Source: an uncultured Rikenellaceae bacterium (GTDB lineage Bacteria > Bacteroidota > Bacteroidia > Bacteroidales > Rikenellaceae). From it: a stretch of DNA of 49,430 bases. Position numbers and translations under genes: made by a program. The stretch is taken from positions 1-49,430 of the forward strand of contig CAJGBR010000005.1 in the NCBI GenBank assembly GCA_904501625.1, written 5' to 3'. The notes under the pieces were generated by a model that saw only the letters and a program-made list of their open reading frames with translations, made no database searches and was not told where the DNA came from. This document shows, in pieces, positions 1 to 9,664 of the stretch; positions within the stretch are counted from its first letter, which is position 1; every line of letters starts with the position of its first letter.

Positions 1-900
1 CTTCTTCACAGCAGCAGTTTTCAATTCCTCCAGATCACGATCAACCGGATCTCCTCCCAACTCTTCCTGAATTGTACGAATCTGTTGTTGTAGGAAGTAA
101 TCTCTCTGTTGCTGGTCAATATCCTGTTTTACCTTTGCCTGTATTTCGTTCTTAAGTTCAACGAGTTGCTGTTCGCGAATCAATATCTCAAGCAATCGTC
201 GTGCCCGCATCAACAATCCTGGAGCCTCCAACAAATACTGACGATCAGAATCCTTCATATCGAGATTAGAACTGATAAAATTCACGACACCTCTCTTACT
301 GTCAATATTTTTCACTGCGAATGCAGCCTCTTTCGGAATCAACGGCGAGGTATTTATTATATTCAGTGCGACATCTTTCAATGATTCGACCAATGCATCA
401 AATTCCACATTATTTTCGTCCGGAGACAAATCTTTCAATTGAGTTACTGTTGCCTTATAGAATGGCTCTGAAGCCACATAATCCACCACTTCGAACTTTT
501 CAAGTCCGTGCAATATCACTGTCAGATTACCATTGGGCATTTCCAGAATCTTCAGAATCCTTGCCGCGGTTCCGATTCGGTACAAATCATCAGGTGCAGG
601 ATTCTCTATCTTCGCATCTTTCTGCAACACAGCTCCGAGTATCGAACCCGAACTCTCCACATCACGCACAAGTTTCATCGATTTTTCACGTCCTACCGTA
701 ATCGGAGTAATTGCCCCAGGAAACAACACCGAACTACGCAACGTCAATATCGGCAACACCAATGGCAACGTCACACTACTCAAAATATCATCATCTTCAC
801 CTGCAATTACAGGAATAATCTGTGTTTTTCCCTCCACAAGATCTCCAATATTCACAAGTTCCTCCATAAAATCTTTTTTCTTACTATCCATTTTTGACAT
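1..900 (-). CDS. lon: Lon protease, N-terminal part (truncated by window edge)
   Basis: This is the first 300 codons of an ATP-dependent Lon protease, which degrades misfolded and regulatory proteins in the cytoplasm. Reading the minus strand from ATG 898-900 gives MSKMDSKKKDFMEELVN, then the Lon substrate-binding (LAN) domain with the typical LPLVLPILTLRSSVLFPG start (about residues 45-61) and GREKSMKLV. The domain is followed by the glutamine-rich helix QQQRDYFLQQQIRTIQEELGG that precedes the AAA+ module. The ATPase and Ser-Lys protease domains lie beyond position 1, so activity cannot be judged. A second Met at residue 4 is an alternative start. A TAATTTTG promoter element lies just upstream on the same strand. 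The gene is divergent from valS. Confidence 0.95.
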   Translation of the reverse strand, partial: MSKMDSKKKDFMEELVNIGDLVEGKTQIIPVIAGEDDDILSSVTLPLVLPILTLRSSVLFPGAITPITVGREKSMKLVRDVESSGSILGAVLQKDAKIENPAPDDLYRIGTAARILKILEMPNGNLTVILHGLEKFEVVDYVASEPFYKATVTQLKDLSPDENNVEFDALVESLKDVALNIINTSPLIPKEAAFAVKNIDSKRGVVNFISSNLDMKDSDRQYLLEAPGLLMRARRLLEILIREQQLVELKNEIQAKVKQDIDQQQRDYFLQQQIRTIQEELGGDPVDRDLEELKTAAVKK

Positions 901-933
901 TCCTCACTTAATGCACATCAACAAATTAATCTG

Positions 934-941
934 CAAAATTA
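934..941 (-). promoter_or_regulatory. Candidate -7 promoter element of lon
   Basis: On the minus strand this reads TAATTTTG, a match to the Bacteroidetes -7 consensus TAnnTTTG, 33 nt before the lon ATG. I see no clear -33 TTTG at the usual distance, so the call rests on the -7 box and its position. Confidence 0.5.
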
Positions 942-1025
942 GCAATTTTTTTCCAATCTGAAATAAAACGTTTTCAATTCTCACTAAATTGTATCAAAAC
1001 AAGATTCTCTTTCAGAGAAAAATTG

Positions 1026-1033
1026 TATATTTG
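1026..1033 (+). promoter_or_regulatory. Candidate -7 promoter element of valS
   Basis: TATATTTG matches TAnnTTTG and sits 48 nt upstream of ATG 1082. It also argues against the in-frame upstream ATG at 989, which would lie before the promoter. No convincing -33 element is visible. Confidence 0.55.
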
Positions 1034-1081
1034 CAACCTATATCATCAATAACTGAATTTATCGAACTAACGATCAATACG

Positions 1082-3712
1082 ATGGAGAACGAAAATGTAA
1101 AGTACACTCCTGCCAATATCGAATCCAAATGGTATGAATATTGGCTCAATAAAGGCTTTTTTCATTCAGAGCCAGATTCACGAACACCCTACACTATGGT
1201 AATTCCGCCACCAAACGTGACCGGAGTGCTCCATATGGGACATATGCTTAATAATACTTTACAAGACGTTTTGGTGCGTAGAGCCAGAATGCAAGGTAAA
1301 AATGCCTGCTGGGTTCCGGGCACCGACCACGCCTCTATTGCAACAGAGGCAAAAGTTGTGCAGAAACTCGCAAACGAGGGTATCAAAAAAACAGACCTTT
1401 CGCGTGAAGAGTTTCTAAAACACTGCTGGCAATGGACAAACGAACACGGTGGCATTATTCTCAAACAGTTACGTAAACTTGGAGCTTCGTGTGATTGGGA
1501 TCGTACCCGCTTCACAATGGAAGAAGCACTGAGTCAGAGTGTAATCAAAGTCTTTGTAGACCTTTACGAAAAAGGTAAAATCTACCGAGGTGTACGTATG
1601 GTCAACTGGGACCCCGTTGCTCTCACAGCCATCTCGGACGAAGAGGTTATCTACAAAGAAGAACACAGCAAATTGTTCTACCTCAGATATCGCATCGAAG
1701 ACTCTGACCAATACATCATCGTAGCAACAACAAGACCAGAAACCATTCTCGGTGACTCAGGTTTGTGCGTACACCCCGAAGATCCGCGTTATGCTCATCT
1801 GAAAGGCAAACGTGTCATCGTTCCAATTGTTGGTCGTTCGATTCCGATTATCTTCGACGAATATGTCGATATGACTTTCGGAACAGGTGCCCTAAAAGTA
1901 ACTCCGGCACACGACGTGAATGACTATATGTTGGGAGAAAAATATGGTCTCGAATCTATCGACATATTCAATGACAATGGCACAATCAACGATAAAGTAG
2001 GATTGTATGTTGGACTTGACCGATTCGAAGTAAGAAGACTCATCGAGAAAGATCTTTCCGATGCAGGACTGCTCGAAAAGGTCGAAGCTTACGAAAATAA
2101 GGTCGGCTATTCAGAACGTTCTCACGCCGTAATCGAACCAAAACTTTCAATGCAATGGTTCCTGAGTATGAAAGAGTTGGCTCAACCGGCATTGGAATCT
2201 GTAATGAACGACACAGTGAGATTTGTTCCCGCAAAGTTCAAAAACACATACCGCCACTGGATGGAAAACATCAAAGATTGGTGTCTCTCTCGTCAATTGT
2301 GGTGGGGACAACAAATTCCGGCCTACTACCTCCCAGAAGGAGGATATGTCGTAGCAACTACAATCGAAGAGGCTCTTGAGAAAGCTCGCCAGAAAACAGG
2401 TAACAATAACCTCACACAAGAAGACCTCAGGCAAGATTCAGATGTTCTTGACACTTGGTTCTCATCGTGGTTGTGGCCAATTTCAGTCTTCGACGGAATC
2501 AGAAATCCGAACAATGAAGATATGAAATATTATTATCCAACCTGTGATTTGATAACAGCTCCGGATATTATGTTCTTCTGGGTAGCGCGTATGATCACTG
2601 CCGGATATGAATATGTCGGTGAAAAACCATTTAACAATGTCTATTTCACGGGCACAGTCCGTGACAAACTGCGTCGTAAGATGAGTAAGTCGCTGGGCAA
2701 TTCACCAGATCCGCTTGACCTGATTGCAACATACGGAGCAGATGGTGTTCGTGTGGGAATGTTACTCTGCTCAGCTGCAGGTAATGACCTTATGTATGAC
2801 GACTCGCTGGTAGAACAGGGACGAAACTTCGGAAACAAAATCTGGAATGCCTACCGTCTGGTCAAGATGTGGGAAGAAGATGTCAATGCAGAACAATCTG
2901 AAAATAACCGCATTGCGATCAAGTGGTTTGACTCGATGCTCAGCAGAACCATCGAACAGATTGACGAAATGTTTGCTCAATACAGAATTTCTGAAGCATT
3001 AATGCTGACATATAAACTCTTCTGGGACGAATTCTCTGGTTGGTATCTCGAACTTATCAAACCAGGTTACCAACAACCAATCGATTCGGCAACATTGAAC
3101 GCAACAAAAGATTTCTTCGAAAAATTGCTCAAATTGCTGCATCCATTTATGCCTTTCATTACCGAAGAAATTTGGCACGACATTGCTGAACGTAAGGATG
3201 GTCAAAGCATTATGATTTCATCGTTGCCGACTGCAGGAACTGTTGATCAAACTCTGCTCGACGAATTCGAACAAGTAAAAGAGACTATCACTGCTATTCG
3301 CAATATCCGCAAGGAAAAGAATATTCCTAATCGTGACACGATATCATTATCAGTCAACTATAATGGCAATGTCTTTTCAGCATACGACCCAATTCTGATC
3401 AAGATGACTAACCTCGACTCAATCAACATAGTTGAATCGAAGGTCGAAAATGCTATCTGTTTCATTATCAAAAATCGAGAATATTTCATTCCGATGGACG
3501 ACAAGATTGACACAGCAGCCGAAATCAAAAAAATTACAGCCGAGTTAGAATACGCACAAGGTTTCCTCGCATCGGTAATGAAAAAGCTTAACAATGAACG
3601 TTTCGTAAGCAGTGCTCCTGCCAAGGTCGTTGAAACAGAACGTATAAAAAAGGCAGATGCTGAAGCAAAAATCAAAAGTTGCGAAGAACGTCTTACTCAA
3701 TTGAAAAAGTAA
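1082..3712 (+). CDS. valS: Valine--tRNA ligase
   Basis: Class I aminoacyl-tRNA synthetase that charges tRNA-Val and edits misactivated threonine. The protein is 876 aa, normal for ValRS. The HIGH-type motif is HMGH (residues 51-54, in PPNVTGVLHMGH) and the KMSKS motif is KMSKS at residues 533-537. The editing (CP1) domain lies between, with TTRPETILGD near residue 220. The C-terminus is a lysine/glutamate-rich coiled coil as in bacterial ValRS. The open frame extends up to 989, but ATG 1082 was chosen because the family alignment begins at MENENVKYTPANIESKWY and a promoter box lies at 1026-1033. The stop overlaps the start of the next gene by one base (TAATG), suggesting translational coupling. 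Confidence 0.97.
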   Translation: MENENVKYTPANIESKWYEYWLNKGFFHSEPDSRTPYTMVIPPPNVTGVLHMGHMLNNTLQDVLVRRARMQGKNACWVPGTDHASIATEAKVVQKLANEGIKKTDLSREEFLKHCWQWTNEHGGIILKQLRKLGASCDWDRTRFTMEEALSQSVIKVFVDLYEKGKIYRGVRMVNWDPVALTAISDEEVIYKEEHSKLFYLRYRIEDSDQYIIVATTRPETILGDSGLCVHPEDPRYAHLKGKRVIVPIVGRSIPIIFDEYVDMTFGTGALKVTPAHDVNDYMLGEKYGLESIDIFNDNGTINDKVGLYVGLDRFEVRRLIEKDLSDAGLLEKVEAYENKVGYSERSHAVIEPKLSMQWFLSMKELAQPALESVMNDTVRFVPAKFKNTYRHWMENIKDWCLSRQLWWGQQIPAYYLPEGGYVVATTIEEALEKARQKTGNNNLTQEDLRQDSDVLDTWFSSWLWPISVFDGIRNPNNEDMKYYYPTCDLITAPDIMFFWVARMITAGYEYVGEKPFNNVYFTGTVRDKLRRKMSKSLGNSPDPLDLIATYGADGVRVGMLLCSAAGNDLMYDDSLVEQGRNFGNKIWNAYRLVKMWEEDVNAEQSENNRIAIKWFDSMLSRTIEQIDEMFAQYRISEALMLTYKLFWDEFSGWYLELIKPGYQQPIDSATLNATKDFFEKLLKLLHPFMPFITEEIWHDIAERKDGQSIMISSLPTAGTVDQTLLDEFEQVKETITAIRNIRKEKNIPNRDTISLSVNYNGNVFSAYDPILIKMTNLDSINIVESKVENAICFIIKNREYFIPMDDKIDTAAEIKKITAELEYAQGFLASVMKKLNNERFVSSAPAKVVETERIKKADAEAKIKSCEERLTQLKK

Positions 3713-4584
3713 TGCAAAACTCGCACAATAGGTGGTATCACCTGTGGGCTCTTGGTGTAATCATAATCTGGGGAACGACTCTGTCATCAACAAAAACATT
3801 GTTGATAAACGGATTGAATAATAATTCAATAATGTTCTTCAGATTTCTGATTGCCTATTTATGTCTATCCGCGTTAAGTCACAAGCAGTTGTTCTCCAAA
3901 TCGATAAAAGACGAATTGCTATTTTTGGCAGCGGGAATAACCGGTTGTTCGTTCTATTTCACCTGCGAAATAGCAGCACTCGAACGTGCTAACGTGGCAG
4001 ACGTATCTCTTTTGCTGAGTATGAGTCCAATCGGAACTATGATTCTCTCTTGGATATTCCTAAAATCCAGAGTTACATTCAAAATGCTGATTGGCATACT
4101 TGTAGCAATGGGAGGTGCAGTCCTTGTGATTCTCAATGGGTCCAAATCGCTGGAATTCAACCTTTGGGGATATCTGTTCGCATTGTGCGGAGCTGCATCC
4201 ATTTCTTGTTATCTAACACTTACCAAACGACTTGATAGTTACCCGGCACTATTTGTAACAAGAAAGGTATTTTTCTATGGTCTGATCACGATGTTACCGA
4301 CATTTCTATTTACACCACTTGTCACAGACATTGCCTTGCTGGTACAACCGAAGATTATCTTCAACCTATTGTTTTTGGGAATGGTTGCATCGTGTTTCTG
4401 TTACTACTCGTGGAATGCTATTATGCCGAAACTTGGTGCAATAAAACTCGGCAGCTACTCATATTTTCAGCCCGTTGTAGCTATGATTACGGCTGCAATT
4501 TTTCTGCACGAACCAGTAAGTGCCGCCGCCATCATAGGTGCTATTCTGATCATCGGCGGAGTCTGGAGCGTCGAAAAATCTTAA
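3712..4584 (+). CDS. EamA/DMT-family transporter
   Basis: Predicted inner-membrane permease of the drug/metabolite transporter superfamily, 290 aa, with about ten hydrophobic segments arranged as two EamA repeats. The first repeat begins at ALGVIIIWGTTLSSTK and the second near LWGYLFALCGAASISCYLTLTKRL. The C-terminal stretch SYFQPVVAMITAAIFLHEPVSAAAIIGAILIIGG is characteristic of EamA exporters. ATG 3712 was chosen over an in-frame ATG at 3679 because it overlaps the valS stop codon (TAATG) and places the first transmembrane segment at the right depth. The substrate cannot be predicted; members export amino acids, metabolites or drugs. Any link to valine is only suggested by position. Confidence 0.88.
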   Translation: MQNSHNRWYHLWALGVIIIWGTTLSSTKTLLINGLNNNSIMFFRFLIAYLCLSALSHKQLFSKSIKDELLFLAAGITGCSFYFTCEIAALERANVADVSLLLSMSPIGTMILSWIFLKSRVTFKMLIGILVAMGGAVLVILNGSKSLEFNLWGYLFALCGAASISCYLTLTKRLDSYPALFVTRKVFFYGLITMLPTFLFTPLVTDIALLVQPKIIFNLLFLGMVASCFCYYSWNAIMPKLGAIKLGSYSYFQPVVAMITAAIFLHEPVSAAAIIGAILIIGGVWSVEKS

Positions 4585-4596
4585 CTGAATACATCA

Positions 4597-4634
4597 AAAA
4601 AACGCCGATCACCCTATGTGTTCGGCGTTTTTTT
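4597..4634. terminator. Bidirectional intrinsic terminator between the EamA gene and sufS
   Basis: The 6-bp GC-rich stem CGCCGA (4603-4608) / TCGGCG (4622-4627) has a 13-nt loop. It is followed by seven T on the plus strand and preceded by six A, so it can end both the valS-EamA and the suf transcripts. Confidence 0.85.
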
Positions 4635-4653
4635 GTTTCTTAGAGGAGCAATA

Positions 4654-5871
4654 CTACCTCAACATTGACACTGCTTTTACCACGGAATCATACAGAGTAC
4701 CGATCTCATCTTCGGTATTATACATCGCAAACGAAGCCCTTATCATACCTGTCAATCCATAATGAGTCATAATCGGCTCAGCACAATGTGTACCAGTTCT
4801 TACGGCCACTCCCATCTTATCCATAATCATTCCCAAATCATATGGGTGAGTACCCTCTACCGTGAATGAGACTATTGCACATTTATTCGGACAATTACCA
4901 TAAATACGCAACCCGTCTATCGTAGACAACTTTTCTGTCGCCAACTGCAACAAGCGGTTTTCGTGTTCAGCAACAGAGGTCATATCAAGTCCCTGCAGAA
5001 AATTAACTGCTTCACCAAGTCCTATTGCTCCGATGTAGTTTGATGTTCCAGCTTCGAATTTCAACGGCAACTCTGCGTAATCAGTGTGAGCAAATGTCAC
5101 AGTCTTAACCATATCACCACCCCCCATAAAAGGCGGCATCTGTTCAAGCCATTTTTCTTTTGCGTACAACACACCAATACCCGTTGGTCCGTACAATTTA
5201 TGTCCCGAAAAAACATAAAAATCACAATCCAATTCTCGGACGTCGACTCCACCGTGAACTACCCCCTGAGCTCCATCAACCAGCACGGGAACTCCTGCAG
5301 AGTGAGCCACATTGATTACATATTTCAAATCTGGCGTTGTACCCAACACATTAGATGCTTGTGTTACACAGACTATTTTGGTACGTTCGTCCATCAACTG
5401 TGGCAACTTTTCAACTGCCAAACGACCATCATCTTCGAAAGGCAGAACTCTAAGTTCGGCACCTCGCATCGCACAAACCAATTGCCACGAAACAATATCT
5501 GCGTGGTGTTCCATCTCGCTAACAATGACATTATCACCCTGATTTATTGACAATTGTCCATAACTATACGCAACCAGATTTATTGATGCTGTGGTTCCTG
5601 AAGTAAAGACAATTTCCCGAGGTGAAGCGGCATTCAAAAAACGACAGATACGACCACGAGCCTGTTCATACTGTTCGGTACATTGTTCACTCAGATAGTG
5701 TACTCCTCGATGGATATTCGCATTTAATTTATTATGCAATACATCTATAATCTCAATAACAGACTTAGGTTTTTGAGCCGTTGCCCCATTATCCAAATAG
5801 ACCAATGGTTTTCCGTAAATCTGCTGATTCAATATCGGGAACTCTTCACGTATTTTCTTTACATCAAACAT
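4654..5871 (-). CDS. sufS: Cysteine desulfurase SufS
   Basis: PLP-dependent group II cysteine desulfurase that extracts sulfur from cysteine for Fe-S cluster assembly on SufBCD. The length of 405 aa is typical. The PLP lysine is K225 in SGHKLYGPTG, and the catalytic cysteine is C363 in RTGTHCAEP, on the short loop typical of SufS rather than IscS. It is the last gene of sufB-sufC-sufD-sufS. Its ATG begins one base after the sufD stop, so it is almost certainly cotranscribed and perhaps translationally coupled. No SufE or SufU sulfur acceptor is encoded next to it, so that partner must lie elsewhere. Confidence 0.96.
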   Translation of the reverse strand: MFDVKKIREEFPILNQQIYGKPLVYLDNGATAQKPKSVIEIIDVLHNKLNANIHRGVHYLSEQCTEQYEQARGRICRFLNAASPREIVFTSGTTASINLVAYSYGQLSINQGDNVIVSEMEHHADIVSWQLVCAMRGAELRVLPFEDDGRLAVEKLPQLMDERTKIVCVTQASNVLGTTPDLKYVINVAHSAGVPVLVDGAQGVVHGGVDVRELDCDFYVFSGHKLYGPTGIGVLYAKEKWLEQMPPFMGGGDMVKTVTFAHTDYAELPLKFEAGTSNYIGAIGLGEAVNFLQGLDMTSVAEHENRLLQLATEKLSTIDGLRIYGNCPNKCAIVSFTVEGTHPYDLGMIMDKMGVAVRTGTHCAEPIMTHYGLTGMIRASFAMYNTEDEIGTLYDSVVKAVSMLR

Positions 5872-5872
5872 C

Positions 5873-7168
5873 TTACATTCGTTCGATTTTGGCTGTAGCC
5901 AACTCGTTCAACAACTCGGTTAATTTCGGATTATCTACGCGACTAATTATCTCATTGACAAATCCATACACCTGCAATCTCTTTGCATCTGCCTCTGACA
6001 ATCCGCGTTGACGCATATAATATATCTCTTCTGCATTAAGTTGACCTACGGTTGCCCCGTGGCTACACTTCACATCGTCGGCATATATTTCGAGTTGTGG
6101 TTTTGCATAAATCTTTGCAGAATCACTCATCAGGAGATTTCGGTTCTCTTGGAATGCCTGAGTGCGTTGTGCATCTTGAGCCACATAGATTCGACCATTG
6201 AACACTACACGCCCACAATCTGAAGCCGTTGATTTAAACTTCTGACGACTCGTTGCATCACTACTGATGTGTTCGATATTTGTACAGTAGTCAATATGTT
6301 GAGTTTGGTTACTCAATGCGAGTCCAAATGTTTGATTATCAGCACCGCGACCATTGAGTTTCACATTCCAATTATTTCTCACCACGCCGCCATCTATGGT
6401 CAGTGACACAGACTTTACACTCGAATCTTCTGCCTGCGATACAAATGTCGTTGTAACATTTTTCATCTCAGCACTAAATCGCTGAACTTCAACAATATTC
6501 ACATTTGCACCACTCTCAACGAAGATCTCTCTCACGCTGTTATTTGTCACCTGTTGTGAACACCCAGAACGCAAATCCAGCACAATAGTACATTTCGAAT
6601 TTGCTTCAAAAGCCATCAACATTCGGCCAAACGTACTCGAAGGTCCCTGTGTACAGTAAGACTCAACCACCGATACGGGCAGTTCAACCTCCACACCTGA
6701 CGGCACATACAGAAAGAATCCATCTTTGACAAATGCTGTGTTAAGGTCGCTCACGACATCACCATTATCTGCCAACGAATTCAGATATTTCTCTACAATC
6801 TGCTGGTAGTCGCGTGTAGCGGCTGCCAATGACCCCAAGACAACTCCCTGTTCCGTAACGGTCAATTTCTCATCTGCAACATAAATACCATTGCACAACT
6901 CTACACGAATAGATTCTATAGGCAGTTGGCCGGTCTGACAATCAGTTTCTCCTGCACTCAACACAAGTTCAGAATCCGAGTTATACATCGACCGAATATC
7001 CGTTTGTCTGTAACGTTCGACACTTTTTGTAGGTAATCCCTGCTCGACAACGCGTGTCATTGCCTCTTGTCTACGAGCATTCATCAACTCTGACGAGCCA
7101 TTCTGAATCTCCGACAATCGGTTCTTAAACAGATTATTTAATTGATATTCTATATTTCTGTTATCCAT
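5873..7168 (-). CDS. sufD: Fe-S cluster assembly protein SufD
   Basis: Scaffold subunit of the cytoplasmic SufB-SufC-SufD complex, a paralogue of SufB that helps iron entry and cluster formation. The protein is 431 aa. The C-terminal beta-helix region contains the SufB/SufD signature around FNGRIYVAQDAQRTQAFQ and LEIYADDVKCSHGATVGQL, with the conserved histidine in CSHGAT. The end is YYMRQRGLSEADAKRLQVYGFVNEI, as in the family. It starts 7 bases after the sufC stop. Confidence 0.95.
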   Translation of the reverse strand: MDNRNIEYQLNNLFKNRLSEIQNGSSELMNARRQEAMTRVVEQGLPTKSVERYRQTDIRSMYNSDSELVLSAGETDCQTGQLPIESIRVELCNGIYVADEKLTVTEQGVVLGSLAAATRDYQQIVEKYLNSLADNGDVVSDLNTAFVKDGFFLYVPSGVEVELPVSVVESYCTQGPSSTFGRMLMAFEANSKCTIVLDLRSGCSQQVTNNSVREIFVESGANVNIVEVQRFSAEMKNVTTTFVSQAEDSSVKSVSLTIDGGVVRNNWNVKLNGRGADNQTFGLALSNQTQHIDYCTNIEHISSDATSRQKFKSTASDCGRVVFNGRIYVAQDAQRTQAFQENRNLLMSDSAKIYAKPQLEIYADDVKCSHGATVGQLNAEEIYYMRQRGLSEADAKRLQVYGFVNEIISRVDNPKLTELLNELATAKIERM

Positions 7169-7175
7169 TATTCTG

Positions 7176-7925
7176 CTATTGATGATCCTTAATCAACCAA
7201 TCATAACCTCTCTGTTCGAGTTCAAGAGCCAACTCTTTTCCTGCCGAGTAGATTATACGTCCGTTGTACAATACGTGAACCACATCGGGCACAATATAAT
7301 CTAACAATCTCTGATAGTGTGTAATGACAACGGTTGCATTATCTTCGCGTTTAAGTTTAGTCACACCCGTTGCAACGATTCTCAATGCATCAATATCCAG
7401 ACCACTGTCAGTTTCGTCGAGAATTGACAGACTCGGTTCAAGCATTGCCATTTGGAATATTTCATTTTTCTTTTTTTCGCCACCAGAGAATCCTTCGTTT
7501 ACGGCACGATTAGTCAACTTTGAGTCAATCTCTACAACCTTTGCACGTTCTTTCATCATTTTTAGGAATTCGGCTGCTGTCAGCGGATCCTTACCCTGAT
7601 ACTTGCGTTTTTCATTTACGGCAAGTTTTAGGAAATTTGCCATACTGACTCCGGGAATCTCAACTGGATACTGAAATCCAAGGAACAATCCAGCACGAGC
7701 ACGATCCTCGATTGACAGATCCAATAGATTTTCGCCCTTATATGTAACCGAACCTCCGGTCACGGTAAACTTTTCATTACCGGCTAGCACTGATGCAAGT
7801 GTACTCTTTCCTGAACCATTAGGTCCCATAATCGCGTGAACCTCACCTGCTTTTACCGTGAGATTAATTCCTCGTAATATTTCACGGCCTTCGATTCCCG
7901 CGTGTAGATCTTTTATTTCAAGCAT
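7176..7925 (-). CDS. sufC: Fe-S assembly ATPase SufC
   Basis: ABC-type ATPase of the SufBCD complex, 249 aa. The Walker A motif is GPNGSGKST (about residues 34-42). The ABC signature is FSGGEKKKNEI, the Walker B region is LSILDETDSGLDID, and a switch histidine lies in VVITHYQ. The open frame runs 17 codons further upstream to 7976, but that would overlap the sufB 3' end. ATG 7923-7925 gives the family's usual start MLEIKDLHAGIEG and is preferred. It lacks membrane segments, as expected for this soluble ABC protein. Confidence 0.96.
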   Translation of the reverse strand: MLEIKDLHAGIEGREILRGINLTVKAGEVHAIMGPNGSGKSTLASVLAGNEKFTVTGGSVTYKGENLLDLSIEDRARAGLFLGFQYPVEIPGVSMANFLKLAVNEKRKYQGKDPLTAAEFLKMMKERAKVVEIDSKLTNRAVNEGFSGGEKKKNEIFQMAMLEPSLSILDETDSGLDIDALRIVATGVTKLKREDNATVVITHYQRLLDYIVPDVVHVLYNGRIIYSAGKELALELEQRGYDWLIKDHQ

Positions 7926-7956
7926 ATCTTTTTCTTTTTTTCGTAATACATTTTTA

Positions 7957-9402
7957 CTATCCCACACTGCCTTCAAGACTGATCGACAAGAGTTTTTGAG
8001 CTTCTACGGCAAACTCCATCGGCAATTTGTTAAGTACCTCTTTGGCATAACCGTTAACAATTAATCCTACGGCATCTTCAGTTGAGATTCCTCGCTGGTT
8101 GCAGTAGAACAACTGATCATCGCCAATCTTCGAAGTCGTAGCTTCGTGTTCGACACTAGCCGTTTTATTATCAACTTCCATATATGGGAACGTATGGGCT
8201 CCACACCTATCTCCGATCAACAGAGAGTCACACTGTGAGTAGTTCTTTGCTCCGTCAGCCTTAGCCGAAACCTTAACCAAGCCTCGATAACTATTCTGAC
8301 TGAATCCCGCAGATATACCCTTTGACACAATTCGAGAACGTGTATTCTTCCCGATATGAATCATCTTCGTACCTGTATCTGCCTGCTGGTAGTTGTTGGT
8401 CAGTGCAACCGAATAGAACTCACCCACACTATTATCGCCGACCAACACACAACTCGGATACTTCCACGTAATAGCCGAACCTGTTTCGACCTGAGTCCAC
8501 GATATCTTCGAATTTTCGCCTCGGCAAACACCCCTCTTGGTGACAAAATTATATATGCCTCCGCGACCCTGTTTATCACCCGGATACCAATTCTGAACTG
8601 TTGAGTATTTTACCTCGGCATCTTTCATTGCAATAATCTCCACCACTGCTGCGTGCAACTGATTCTCATCACGCTGTGGTGCTGTACATCCCTCAAGATA
8701 ACTCACATAGGCACCTTCGTCTGCGACAAGCAACGTACGTTCAAACTGTCCCGTACCCGACGCGTTGATTCTAAAATATGTCGAGAGTTCCATCGGACAG
8801 CGTACACCTTTGGGAATATAGCAAAACGAACCATCCGAAAATACGGCTGCATTGAGAGCTGCAAAGAAATTATCGGTATAAGGGACTGCCATTCCCATAT
8901 ACTTTTTCACAAGATTGGGATAATCTTTCAGTGCCTCAGAGAACGAGCAGAAAATGATTCCTTTCTCGGCCAATGTCTCTTTGAATGTTGTTTTGACCGA
9001 AACCGAGTCCATAACGGCATCTACAGCCACACCAGACAGGGCCATCTGTTCTTCAAGCGGAATTCCGAGTTTATCGAACGTTTCTCTCACCTGAGGGTCA
9101 ACCTCATCCATACTGTTGAGTTTCTTGCGAGGCTTAGGTGCCGCATAATATATAATATCCTGATAATCAATCTGAGGAATATTCAAATGTGCCCACGTAG
9201 GCATTGTCAAAGTTTGCCAGTGTCTGAATGCTTCGAGTCGATATTCAGTCATCCACTCAGGCTCATCCTTCCGCTGGGATATCATTCTAACAATATCTTC
9301 ATTCAAACCGCGAGGGATAGTCTCGGTTTCGACATCTGTAACAAAACCATATTTATACTCGCCATTTGTCACATCTCCAATTATTGCATCTTTTTCTTCC
9401 AT
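7957..9402 (-). CDS. sufB: Fe-S cluster assembly protein SufB
   Basis: Main scaffold subunit of the SufBCD Fe-S assembly complex, 481 aa, the usual length. Recognisable blocks include AVPYTDNFFAALNAAVFSDG, FCYIPKGVRCPMELSTYFRIN, YVSYLEGCTAPQRDENQLHAA, KNYSQCDSLLIGDRC and VEHEATTSKIGDDQLFYCNQRG. The conserved cysteines are present. It is the promoter-proximal gene of the suf operon; a good Bacteroidetes promoter lies 22-53 nt upstream. The neighbouring sufC, sufD and sufS complete the core pathway. Confidence 0.97.
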   Translation of the reverse strand: MEEKDAIIGDVTNGEYKYGFVTDVETETIPRGLNEDIVRMISQRKDEPEWMTEYRLEAFRHWQTLTMPTWAHLNIPQIDYQDIIYYAAPKPRKKLNSMDEVDPQVRETFDKLGIPLEEQMALSGVAVDAVMDSVSVKTTFKETLAEKGIIFCSFSEALKDYPNLVKKYMGMAVPYTDNFFAALNAAVFSDGSFCYIPKGVRCPMELSTYFRINASGTGQFERTLLVADEGAYVSYLEGCTAPQRDENQLHAAVVEIIAMKDAEVKYSTVQNWYPGDKQGRGGIYNFVTKRGVCRGENSKISWTQVETGSAITWKYPSCVLVGDNSVGEFYSVALTNNYQQADTGTKMIHIGKNTRSRIVSKGISAGFSQNSYRGLVKVSAKADGAKNYSQCDSLLIGDRCGAHTFPYMEVDNKTASVEHEATTSKIGDDQLFYCNQRGISTEDAVGLIVNGYAKEVLNKLPMEFAVEAQKLLSISLEGSVG

Positions 9403-9424
9403 AAAATCGCATTAATATAGTTCG

Positions 9425-9455
9425 CAAAGATAAAAATTTTAACCTTAATAATCAA
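9425..9455 (-). promoter_or_regulatory. Promoter of the suf operon
   Basis: On the minus strand, TTG (9453-9455) is followed after 20 nt by TATCTTTG (9425-9432). This matches the Bacteroidetes -33/-7 architecture and lies 22 nt before the sufB ATG. Confidence 0.7.
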
Positions 9456-9634
9456 TCTAAATACCATAATTTATACCCAGACCGTAATGTTCCGAAAAAA
9501 ACACATTATTGCAACATTAAGACTCAATTAATTTTCACAACACAATAGCCATATTGCAGTCCACATATTGATTATTAAGTTGTCAAAGTGACATTTTTTA
9601 TGGTATACACCTGCAATATATCAATAAAAATAGC

Positions 9635-9642
9635 TATATTTG
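9635..9642 (+). promoter_or_regulatory. Candidate -7 promoter element of the tmk operon
   Basis: TATATTTG matches TAnnTTTG and lies 22 nt before the tmk ATG. The rest of the 9403-9664 intergenic region is AT-rich and shows no gene; no clear -33 TTTG was found. Confidence 0.55.
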
Positions 9643-9664
9643 GGGTGTAAATTAATTTTGAGGT

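Noticed and set aside
989..1081. N-terminal extension of valS from ATG 989
   Set aside because: It lies upstream of the promoter box at 1026-1033 and has no match to ValRS, whose homology begins at ATG 1082.
8653..9420. 255-codon plus-strand open frame opposite sufB
   Set aside because: It is antisense to a clearly conserved gene, and its product is histidine/cysteine/isoleucine-rich with no recognisable domain.
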